DNA of 64,000 nt from Aurelia coerulea (lineage: Eukaryota > Cnidaria > Scyphozoa > Semaeostomeae > Ulmaridae): the NCBI GenBank assembly GCA_039566865.1, contig CM076943.1, forward strand, positions 41,548,663-41,612,662. The letters are read 5' to 3'. The notes beneath the pieces were generated by a model. That model worked only from the letters and a program-made list of their open reading frames with translations. It was not told the origin of the DNA and made no database searches. Shown here piece after piece: positions 22,505-32,300 of this stretch (the stretch's first letter is position 1; each line of letters opens with the position of its first letter). A program made the position numbers and the translations under genes.

Positions 22505-22765
22505 CCTGATCTCAGAAGCAAGAATGTTCCATTCCTTTAAGCAAATTGGGATAGAAACTTGACTCAAAATGCTCGGTCCTTGCATTGATTTGCCCAACGA
22601 CAGCCTGATTTTTAAGAGCGAAATTTAACAAGAGAATTTGCGGAATAGGATATCTTGTATGATTCGGAGAAAGGAAAATGATAAACTTAAAGAAAAGAAC
22701 GATGCGCCTGCTCAATTTTCTGTCGTTTAATAATTCCCAGCCTAGTTCCTCGTATATTTTGCCTT
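22505..22765 (-). pseudogene. LINE ORF2 C-terminal remnant in intron
   Basis: In the minus frames RRIVLFFKFI, LSPNHTRYPIP and ARTEHFESSFYPN match the corresponding part of the LINE ORF at 29757-31595 (LTLFYKFI, LSPEYTVDPIP, ARTEKFKSSFYPN). It is a short fragment with a stop and a degenerate 5' part. Confidence 0.75.
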
Positions 22766-23119
22766 ATTGAAGCACCTTTCTATCCAACAATGTAAAACGA
22801 TTGAGTTCAAAATTTTTCATTTCCAAAAGTCCAGAAAGAGTCACGGCTCAATGGCTCTGAGCCAGAGGAAGGGTTTGCATGCTGATTTCCTTTTTGAGAA
22901 AAGTTTAGTAATTTTATAAGAAACCTTAGGAAATTTTGGTCATGTTTGCCACTGCAGCTAGTTTATGAATTTTAGGGTTTAAAATATCCCAAGAAGTTCG
23001 AAAATCTGGTTATTCTGATTTGATGAAATGAGGCAGGTTTACTGATGGCATTGGTATCCTGAGGAATGTTTGACCTTCTCGAGCCTGTTAATTTCTTAGG
23101 AAGGCACTTTAATAATTTC

Positions 23120-23512
23120 GCATATTATTGATGGAATCAAGTACCTTCATCGATATTTGAGGCAATTCCATCAGTTTTGCATGCAAAAATTACTCATTCA
23201 TTAGGAATATGATGTCATAAAGATTGGTGACGTCATGAAAATAATAAAGTGCTGATGTCAGCAAATAGGAATAAATTATAGATCAAATGAAAGCACGCAT
23301 TGAGGTGAATCGAATGGTATATATATATTGTTGAGAGTTAGTAACAAAAAATAAATTAGAGCCGTTTTAAAGGAATTCTTTGTGACCACTCTCCAAATAT
23401 GGGCAGGTGGTGGTCACGTGGTCGAACATCTTTTGGGAGCTATTTAAAAAAATCCGACAGGGGGCGAAAAACGACCCCCCTCCCCCCGGTTAAAATAGGG
23501 TTAAGGCTATAT
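23120..23512. mobile_element. decayed piggyBac-like MITE with CRE words
   Basis: The right end is GGTTAAAATAGGGTTAA. The interior has GGTGACGTCATG, GCTGATGTCAGC and GGTCACGTGG. Related to the elements at 19309 and 56993. The left end was not resolved. Confidence 0.5.
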
Positions 23513-23571
23513 TCGAGAAATATAATACACACTTTCTAACGTCCATAATTTTTTCCAATGTTTTATTTTAG

Positions 23572-23688
23572 CAAAAGAGAAATGTGCTGACAAAGACCCT
23601 CGCTGTAGCCAATGGGCAGGTAGTGGAGATTGCAGTAAAAACAAAGATTGGATGTTGGCGAATTGTTGTAATTCCTGCCAGAAAAAGG
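23572..23688 (+). CDS. ShKT exon, array copy d
   Basis: The acceptor is GTTTTATTTTAG and the donor G|GTAAAC. 117 bp, phase 1 at both ends. It has the six-cysteine ShKT pattern with ADKDPRCSQWAGSGDC and DWMLANCCNSC. Relative to copies a-c it has Asp for Gly before Trp and Ala for Lys before Asn-Cys-Cys, so it forms a second subtype with copy e. Confidence 0.88.
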
Positions 23689-23901
23689 GTAAACATTCCT
23701 ATGAATGTATTTTACATCACTGCCTTCGCCCTGCTAAGACGCTACACGTGCTGTTGATATTTCTGTGAGCCAGAACAATTTGTCAGAAGATTCCCTAGAA
23801 AAAGGCCCCCCCCCCCCGGTTAAAATAGGGTTAAGGCTATATTCGAGAAATATAATACACAGTTTCTAACGTCCATAATTTTGTCCAATGTTTTATTTTA
23901 G

Positions 23902-24018
23902 CAAAAGAGAAATGTGCTGACAAAGACCCTCGCTGTAGCCAATGGGCAGGTAGTGGAGAGTGCAGTAAGAACAAAGATTGGATGTTGGCGAATTGTTGTA
24001 ATTCCTGCCAGAAAAAGG
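23902..24018 (+). CDS. ShKT exon, array copy e (last seen)
   Basis: Same borders and subtype as copy d. I count two nucleotide differences across the 117 bp: one changes Asp to Glu before the third cysteine, one is a silent Lys codon change. It is the last recognisable exon. No terminal exon, stop codon or poly(A) signal for this gene was identified downstream, so the gene may continue beyond the nested elements or be incomplete. Confidence 0.88.
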
Positions 24019-24061
24019 GTAAACATTCCTATAAATGTATTTTACATCACTGCCTTCACCC

Positions 24062-24274
24062 TCCTGGATTTGCTCCAAGTCTCGCCCTTGATCAATAAAT
24101 ACGGGAGGGGAAAGGAGGAAAAAGGGGAGGACACGGGGAAAGGAAGAAAGAAAGAAGGAAAGGGAAGGAGGCTCTCGTTCCCCTTTCTCTTCCATTTCTT
24201 TCTTCCTTCCCCGTGTCCTCCCCCTTTCCTCCTTTCCCCTCCTGTATTTATTGATCTAGAGCGAGACTTGAAGC
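24062..24274. mobile_element. foldback MITE with polypurine/polypyrimidine arms
   Basis: The arms contain CAAGTCTCGC, GATCAATAAATAC and a G/A-rich run (GGGAGGGGAAAGGAGG) on the left, with their complement on the right. This gives a hairpin of about 210 bp with a short CTCTCGTTCC centre. The flanking CCCTCCT is present on both sides after removal of the next element, and the sibling 330-bp unit has CCCTGCT uninterrupted, which supports insertion here. Confidence 0.7.
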
Positions 24275-24285
24275 AAGTCCATCGC

Positions 24286-24728
24286 CCGGGGGGGGGGGGG
24301 GGTACTTGATTTACGAAAATAAGGGGACGTGCCGCTGGAAATCTGAAAAGGCACCCTGTCCCGGAGTAAAATTCCCGAAAATGATACCCTGTCCCGGAGT
24401 AAAACTTTAAAAACAATACCCTATTCTTGGGTTTCTTCATACAAAATTGTAGCCTGCCCTGGGAATTTGATAGAAATTTGATAGAAATCTATCAGAAAAT
24501 GCGGAAATGTTGCTATCCAAACGATTTAAATCATATTTTCGGAGTGCAAATGGCTTACAACGACGATACGTAGTCAATTATGCAAAATATGGACCCTGTC
24601 ATGGAGCCGACCATACAAAAGTGATACCCTGTCCCGGAGTAGGAATCCTGAAAATGATACCCTGTTCGGCGGCATGTCCCCGTACTGAAAAATGAAAAAT
24701 ATATGAGTACCCCCCCCCCCCCCCGGGG
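24286..24728. mobile_element. word-repeat MITE, copy B
   Basis: CCGGGG...GGGGGTACTTGA at the left and GAGTACCCCC...CCCGGGG at the right, with the 8-bp duplication TCCATCGC on both sides (24278-24285, 24729-24736). Subterminal GGGGACGTGCCGCTGG faces CGGCGGCATGTCCCC. The interior repeats the phrase ATACCCTGTCCCGGAGTA about five times with changes. Confidence 0.82.
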
Positions 24729-24736
24729 TCCATCGC

Positions 24737-26064
24737 CCTCCTAAGACGCTACACGTGCTGTTGTTATTTCTGTGAGCCAGAACCATTTGTCAGAAGATTC
24801 CCTAGAAAGTTATTTGAGCTCTTTGACAAACAGTTTGGTTTTTCGTTATATTTGGTTATCGAAAATATTGAGTTCTTTTTATCGCATCTGGTTCAATGCA
24901 TATGAAACAAAGGTCAGTTTCGATAAGCCCTCTATCTGTTCAAAATGCTTAAAGGCACACTGTCATGGATGTGATTGGCCAGATCTTCAGATAAAATCAA
25001 TAATAAAAGATCTTATGGGTTTGTATTCATCAATCCTTTGTGCGCTGGAGTCATGGATTCATTCCCAAATAAAAAGATTCATATCTTTATCATCGAATTT
25101 ATTTCTGTGGTAACTGAAATAACTGAAGCTTGCCTAATTCCTTTCTTTTGGATTGTCTTATTTACCCAATCAGCGCCATGATAGTTTGCATTTAAATTCA
25201 CAATGAAACTGGTTGAGAAAATGCGAAACCAAACATACCTGTTCCAGGGTACTGTGAAAGCGAAAAACCCTGAATGGTTATTCTTACTTTTCTAACAGAA
25301 GCAAACTATTTATGTAGAAGAATTCACAAAAAATTCGATGCAAATGTTGTCTTTGAAATTACATAATAAAGCGGGAAAGTATTGACTAAAGTTGATGAAA
25401 TTTCTAATTTATGTCAAGGTGAGAAATATCATTCTCACCATAGTCCTGTGTTCTCACTGCGTACAAACTGAACGGAGAACTGCAACTCCAAGACTATCTC
25501 GGACTATTTCCTCATGATTAGAGCCTAAATGAAGAATTTTTTTCTTTTTAGGCTAGACCTGCAAAATATGAGCAAAACTGTAGAGACTCAAGATTGATGA
25601 GTAGTGACACAATACTTAACTCTTTCCTTGATTTAAATTTTCAGTATATCTGTGTGTAATCCTCTGTTTTTATAACTTTATAATGTTTAGAAATATCCTT
25701 CGCAGCAAATATTGCGTGCTTTTCTTTAATGATGAAATCTATGGTCAAAATCCTACATGATACATGGTGATTTTATCTCGAATTTTCACTCACGTAATTC
25801 TGGTGTAACAAGCAATTTCTTGAAGATACTTGACCTCAAAATAGCCTAAATCTATCAAAAAACAAATATCTAATTTTCTAACGATTGAGCTAACGATTTT
25901 TAAGAAAAATGAATTGCTTTTGGTTTAAGGAGCAGCCCACCGAAACAGAGACTTAAACTTGCTGAGTATCATTTCATACTTCAACAGACAATTTGCCAAT
26001 TAATGAAAATGATTTGGCCCGAGCGCGGCCAATTCCGACAGCTCTAGTAACAGTTGGAAATCCG
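24737..26064. other. no recognised gene; rest of the duplicated intron, then unknown
   Basis: The first 90 bp continue the 330-bp intron unit (GACGCTACACGTGCTGTTG). After that I see AT-rich sequence with no credible exon, although later exons of the ShKT gene could hide here. Confidence 0.4.
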
Positions 26065-26073
26065 GGGAGTCCT

Positions 26074-28011
26074 TAGCCTGCGTGCAGACTTTACTTTCCA
26101 CTGCGAAGGAGAGCCAAGGCGGATCTTGTAAAGTCTGCGAATTAGCGCCCATTATTGAGTTCTGAGATCTTGCGCAATGATACTCGCCTTTGTCCGGCTA
26201 TTGTCTGTTAGCCAATCAGTATCTAGTTTGAGATTCTAAGGACCCAATCAAAAGCCGACAGGATCGTCACGTTTTTCGCAACCCTTTGTGGTCATTGTTT
26301 GCGACACAACACCAAACCGTTTTCGTAAATTTCAAATTGAGGAAGTTGCTGTGCGTGGTAAACGAGTTCGCCGATGATGAAGTGTGCCACCCAGTTTGCC
26401 TGTCTTCGGGACTTGATAACTTGGGATGAAACTTTGTTTTGAAAGGAATTATAAACAGTCAAGCATATTCTCAAGGTGAAGGAAGTCTACAACGATCACA
26501 AGGCAATTCTTTGAAAGTTTCTCCGCTCCGAGGACAGAATGTTTACTTCAGGTTAGGCTAGGCCTAAACTTTCATTTGATGAGCTGATTGTGTGTTGGTA
26601 GTACCCTTCGCTTAGACATGTGTCAGCAAGTGGGGTTCTTGAATCACTGGTGAGTTTTTCATGCCTATTACCTCTGCAGTTTGCAGGCTCTGAAGTTTTG
26701 TGGGTGGCATGGGATTCTCCTCGCATGATAGGGATTATTGTTCCTTCCTGTTTGAGGGGTCAATCTATTGCGCAAGATTGAGCTCCTCTTCGAAGGAGAA
26801 ACTTTTTATTCAGAACTCGATAATGGGGTTGGCACTAGATCATGGTTGAGATAAGTACATGACGTCATTAATATATGTAATCTGTAAACGACGCTTCTCT
26901 TCTCGTCGAATCGAGGGCTGTAGTACGGACAACGATCAAAATAGACACTCTTGTTGTGACTGGTCAGACCTTGAAATTTTCTCATGGAGATCGAGCTTAT
27001 GGATTACCATACATAAATACTGCTGTCTCTAAAAGAAATCAAAACTTATTTTCCTTAATCTGAGAATTTAAGAATCGAAAAGGCCGAACGAGAATCACCC
27101 CATCATTGCAATTTTACCCATACCATACCATAGGTCCTCGAATATGCCCCCAGGGTCTTAAAAATATTTTGGAGTGGCGTCTCATTCGAAGGGAAGGGAT
27201 GGGGCTTATTTAGCAGCAGCCAAAAAGATTACCAGGACTAGATTTCTTCTTTTTTTTAGGCTGGTCAGTATACTTACAACAGCAGGGATATATTGTTTTA
27301 GCCCAAGTACGTTGAAAAAAAAACACGAAGAAAGAAAGTCAGTCAGTCAACAAAGAGAATCAAAATTAATCACTAAAATAACAATCGATTAAGGGTGGGG
27401 GCTCATTTTGCAAAAATATATTTTTTGGTGGGAATTATTGGGGGGGGTGGCATATTCGAAGGTGAGGCTTATTTCACAAAATATATTTTTGGATGGGGGA
27501 TTATTAGGGGGGGGGCCTTATTCGAAGGTGGGGTCTTATTCGAGGACTTACGGTAAACCTTTTTCATGAGAAACTTGGATGAGACGATAGAGTTCTTAAC
27601 ATGACAATTTTCGAATTTTGGTACTAAAAATTTGCTAATTTGTTTCCTTCTTTTTAAGAGCATAAATTTTCAATTTGGTACACTGCTGCAGATATGTTTA
27701 TAGGAAGAAATAATCTTCTATTATGTTAAAAAACAAACGGTCAGCTAATGTTCACATCACTTCACAAATTCAAAAAACATTTTGGCCTACATACATTACA
27801 TACATGGAAATCCTTCGCGCCAAATTTGACAAACAGTAAGTGAACCTCATTCTGCTGTTTGCTGCCTCGTTCTGCAACTTTAGCTATGACGTCATGTACT
27901 TATCTCAACCATGATCTAGTGCCAACCCGATAATGGACGCTAATTCGCAGACTTTACAAGATCCTCATAGGCTCTCCTTCGCAGTGGAAAGTAAAGTCTG
28001 CACGCAGGCTA
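26074..28011. mobile_element. TAGCCTG-type DNA element, 9-bp duplication
   Basis: Terminal inverted repeats of about 90 bp start TAGCCTGCGTGCAGACTTTA on the left and end with the complement ...GCACGCAGGCTA on the right; internal words such as TTGTAAAGTCTGCGAATTAG also match. The 9-bp direct duplication GGGAGTCCT lies at 26065-26073 and 28012-28020. A 9-bp duplication with long inverted repeats fits a Mutator-like element, but no transposase is visible. Nested inverted segments (26153-26180 against 26767-26830; 26824-26873 against 27889-27935) show later insertions in the left part. A small MITE-like pair TCCTCGAATA/TATTCGAGGA lies at 27130-27550. Confidence 0.85.
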
Positions 28012-28505
28012 GGGAGTCCTCTGCATTACAGTATAAACGACAAGCCGACCCGTCCCGATTCTCTGACTTGAGGCTGCATTTGGAGTCGATGCTCGATCGT
28101 TACTCAACCCCAATTTTAAAGCAAAACATTTTACAAGAGACAACTGGTCTGCCAGTCTTATACCGCAATTTGGGGCTCGATACGACTCTCAGGGGCTCCG
28201 TGCGGGCGCCTTGAAAATATGGTAAATTTTGCTAAGAAATCAGGATTTATTGTGATTACCATAGACTTCAGGTCTTTCAGGGCAGGGCATTTAAGCAACT
28301 TTTTTTATTATTATTATTATTATTATCAATTTCTTTATTGTTGGATTACAAATGTCAAAAAGATAGCTAAAAGTAATTAGCTATTTTATTCCAACTTTAA
28401 AACATTAAAATACAAATATTACATAAGAAAAATAGTGGATAAAATATTTACAAGTCATCCAAAGTATACAGTGTAAAAGTAAAAGTAGATATTTAATAAG
28501 ATTCA

Positions 28506-29343
28506 TCATAAAAAGCCCAAATTCGGAATAAAAACGCGGCATAATTTACATGGACAATTTTCTCCGTTCCAACTTTTTATTTTTGTTTTAAAGTGACAAA
28601 AGGATTCTGAATTACGTATCGTTGGTGGTAACATTTGCCACAGCTGCGGACCTTTGAAACGGATGCTTTCTGTCCCGTTGTTGACAGATCTCACCCTAGG
28701 TTGAAAGAATTCGTTATTGTTGTGCAGATTGTAATGACTTTCATTTTCACAGAAAATTTCCTGCATGAATGAAGGGTTCAGGTCATTTCTAGTTTTGTAC
28801 ATTTCAGTCATAAGTAGCTGCAAGTTCTTTGTATGAATAGTAACGGCACAGTCCTTCTCTAATAGCTCACTATAAGTAGATTCGGCATCCTTATAAGTAA
28901 TTCTCAAAGCCCTTTCCTGTATTTTGTTAATTTTTTTGTTAAGCTGCCTGCTGTGAAACATCCAGATTAAAGGACAGTATTGAAACTGACTGGTAATAAA
29001 TGCCCTCATGAGTGTTCTTAGTTTGCTCTGATCCATGTATGGGGATATGCGAGCAAGTGCATAAAGTTTATTGCTAGCCTTTTGGCACAATTTGGAAACA
29101 TGATTATCGAAGGAAAGTTTGCTGTCAATTTGAACTCCGAGTAGCTTCTCTTCGGAGCTATTTACAACATCAGCATTTCCAATCCTAACAGTAACAGGAT
29201 CATCACATCTCTGCCCAAGAACCAGAAGATGGCATTTATCTGCATTTAATTTCATAAAGTTGTCGGCAAACCATTCCAAAGCTAAACTACAGTCATTTTC
29301 AAGCCTATGAGTTATATTGTCCAGGTTCTTATCGCAGGCATAG
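28506..29343 (-). pseudogene. old LINE ORF2, RT C-terminal part
   Basis: It continues the RT frame broken at 33349: NITHRLENDCS, ALEWFADNFMKLNADKCHL, KLLGVQIDSKLSFDNHV, SQFQYCPLIWMFHSR, KIQERALRITYKD, and a tail ending NCPCKLCRVF with the CxxC pattern. This is RT palm end, thumb and tail. The frame is open for about 257 codons, but the protein is separated from its catalytic part by the inserted LINE. Confidence 0.88.
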
Positions 29344-29346
29344 ATT

Positions 29347-32300
29347 TTTTTTTTTTTTTTTTTTTTTTTTATTCAAATATTAAATTTTACAAGATACTTT
29401 ACATTTTACTATACCTAATTCTAATTACTATACGACACTACAAGTACGATACCATGGGGAGCAAAAGACTACGACTACCCCATGGCCAATATCTAAAAAC
29501 ATGAAACGTTAAACCGTATACAATCACACTACGAACAATTTATAAATTAAAGGATACTATACTGGATTCAGTTTCACTCCAGATGTCAGGTCAGTGTTGC
29601 GATGAATTTGTAGATGCAACGAGTGCAACTCATTTGGTGTAAATTTAGGCAAGTAAAATGCCTCCATCTGATGTGAAACAGAATTTACAAGGAAAAGAAC
29701 ACTAACGGTACGGGACTTGGTGATAGCTTAGGGCATGGCTAAATTCTCAATAGATCTTAATCAAACCGACCAGTTTCGTGGATGAAGCGTAAAGTTAATT
29801 CGAGTACATTTCTGTTCAACTCATTAGAAAGGTCTTCATCACCATACAATAAAAGCTGCGTCAAAGAATGATTTGAAAGATTGGTGATTTGTACATATGG
29901 TCGTAATAATTCAACAATTCCAGCGAGAAGATTTTGTCGTTGAACATCAAAAGAAGGGCAGAGCAACAAAAAGTGCTCCGTGTCTTCAATGCCATCGCTT
30001 GTTGGGCACATTGGGTTTATGGTATCTCTGAAATTATGCTTGAATTTATGGAGATTTAACTTGCTGAGACCAACCCTGAGTTGTGTTAGGTAGGATAATC
30101 CTGTGGGATCGTGAATTCCAAATACAGATTTTGCAGGGGGACGGATTATTGATAAGAGCTTTTTCTTAAAAACAGCAATAGAGGGTGCAAGTCTCAATTC
30201 AGGCTCAAGCTTATTCCATTCGCATAAACAGTTTGGATAGAACGAAGACTTGAATTTTTCTGTCCTTGCCTTTAATCGCCCAATGACATCCTGTCCGCGG
30301 AGACGGTACTGCGACTGATTAAGAGGGGGAATTGGATCAACTGTATACTCAGGACTAAGATTATTTATAAACTTGTAGAACAAGGTAAGGCGTCTACTCC
30401 ATCTTCGGGAACTCAGTGACTCCCAACCAAGCTCTGCGTACAGCTTCTCTCGAGATGTACCCCTCCATGTACCTGACACAGCTAAGGCAGCAGAATACTG
30501 TACGGACTCTAGCTTTTCCATTAAATTTGGTACAATAATATGTTGACTGAATTCACATACTTTGGCAGGAATATGGTAAATGGCATCACCATAGTCTAGG
30601 TGGGGTCGAACATAGAGCTTATATAATTCATTTAAGGTATGCCTTGGCAAGTATTTGGAGAGATATTTTAGCAAACCAATGCCCTTTCTCGTTTTAGAGA
30701 TCGCTGATTTGATATGAGCTGAAAAAGACAGCTTTGAGTCCAGGATAATTCCTAAATGTTTGTGTTCATTTACTTTCTTGACAGGTACGTTGTTAAAAAG
30801 AATCACAGGATGATCAATTTCGAACTTTTTCCTTGAAAATGTTAATTCAACAGCTTGTTTCTGCGGATCAGGATTAAAGGACATTCTCCAAGCGTGAGCC
30901 CACCGACTTATCAAGTTCAAGTCATGGTTCATGTCATTTGCAGCTGTATTGGAATCTCCTACCACTGTAAACAATGATGTGTCATCAGCAAATAACTTAA
31001 CATTGCACTTCAAGCCTACAGCTAGGTCATTTATATACACAAGGAAAAACAAAGGACCTAGAATAGAGCCCTGGGGCACACCTGCGGAAATATCTCCCCA
31101 ATTAGAACTCTGCCCATTCAGCACTGTCCTCTGCTTTCGATCCTTGAGAAAACTTTGGATTAAAAAGAGAAGTTGTCCAGAGACACCACATCGCTTTAAT
31201 TTATAAATTAGACCATCGTGCCATACCCTATCAAATGCCTTAGAGATGTCAAGATACACAGAACGAACATCTAGAGGAGGGTTACAGTCAAAAGCTTGAA
31301 ATATTGTATGTGTTATTGAGAGTAACTGGTTGATTGTTGAGTCACCTGGGCGAAAACCTGATTGATTTGGGTTAAGAAGTTCATGTGATACAAGATGCGA
31401 GTAAAGAGAATCGTACATGAGTATTTTCCCAAAAATTGGTAAAAGAGAAATAGGACGGTAATTCCCCTTCAGATTTTTCTCATTTTTTTTATGAACCGGC
31501 ACTACGTTTGCATATTTCCAAATTTTGGGAAATAGGCCACGCCTCAAACAGTTTGTGAAAATTATCTTGAGTGGCAGAACTAATGCAACAAACATCGCTC
31601 AACTTTATCATCCTTACAGATATTTCGTCCCAGCCATGTGCTTTATTGGGATTAAGCGATCTTATGATATTAAGTATCTTTTCGTCAGAGATGGTGAAAT
31701 CGCTTATCAGATTCGTAGTTACCGGAGAATCTTGGGGAATTTCACTACCTGTGTCAATGGTCGTGCATTGAAGTATAAAATAGTCGTTAAATATCTGTGC
31801 CTTTTCGGAGAAATCCGTTACAAACAGCCCGCTCTCTAAAAGAGGTGGTATGATAGGAATCTTAACTTTGTTTAAAACAGTGTTTATTAAGGTCCAGTAG
31901 GTTTTACTACTTGTCCCAGGATTAGCTAAGGTATTCCCAGCCTTTAGGAAATAATTCCGCTTGGCTTCCTCAATTAGTCTTGTGCCTTCAGATATCATCT
32001 TTTGTATACCTTCAAGTTTATCATCTGGCTGACCATTCCTCACAAAAGTTTTATATGCACGATTTTTTTTCCTTAGAAAGTTTTTGACGGCTTGCGTTAT
32101 CCAGGGAGCTTGACGAGGCCTAATTGTTTTAACTTTATTGGGGATGAAATTTGAATAAATGTTGAAAAGGACTTCGTTGAGTAGTTTTACCTGTTCATCA
32201 GGGCAGGTCATGTTGTCAAGATGTGCGTGCCAAGCAAACATTTCAATGCTTTTCCTGATGGCTACAAAGTCTGCCTTATCGTAATACCAAATTTTGCGGG

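Larger units (their letters stand above)
23483..24060. repeat. 330-bp tandem duplication carrying an ShKT exon
   Basis: CGGTTAAAATAGGGTTAAGG at about 23489 recurs 330 bp later at about 23819. The two units (exon, 5' intron and part of the 3' intron with GACGCTACACGTGCTGTTG) are nearly identical. The second unit was later split by two insertions; the rest of it resumes at about 24729. Confidence 0.9.

Noticed and set aside
18532..24018. Reading the ShKT exons as a cluster of separate short toxin genes
   Set aside because: None has its own signal peptide, start codon or stop; all are bounded by splice sites of the same phase, which fits one modular gene better.
30931..31206. Plus-strand ORFs over the LINE (also 31525-31839, 33786-34079)
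   Set aside because: They are antisense shadows of conserved RT/endonuclease coding sequence.
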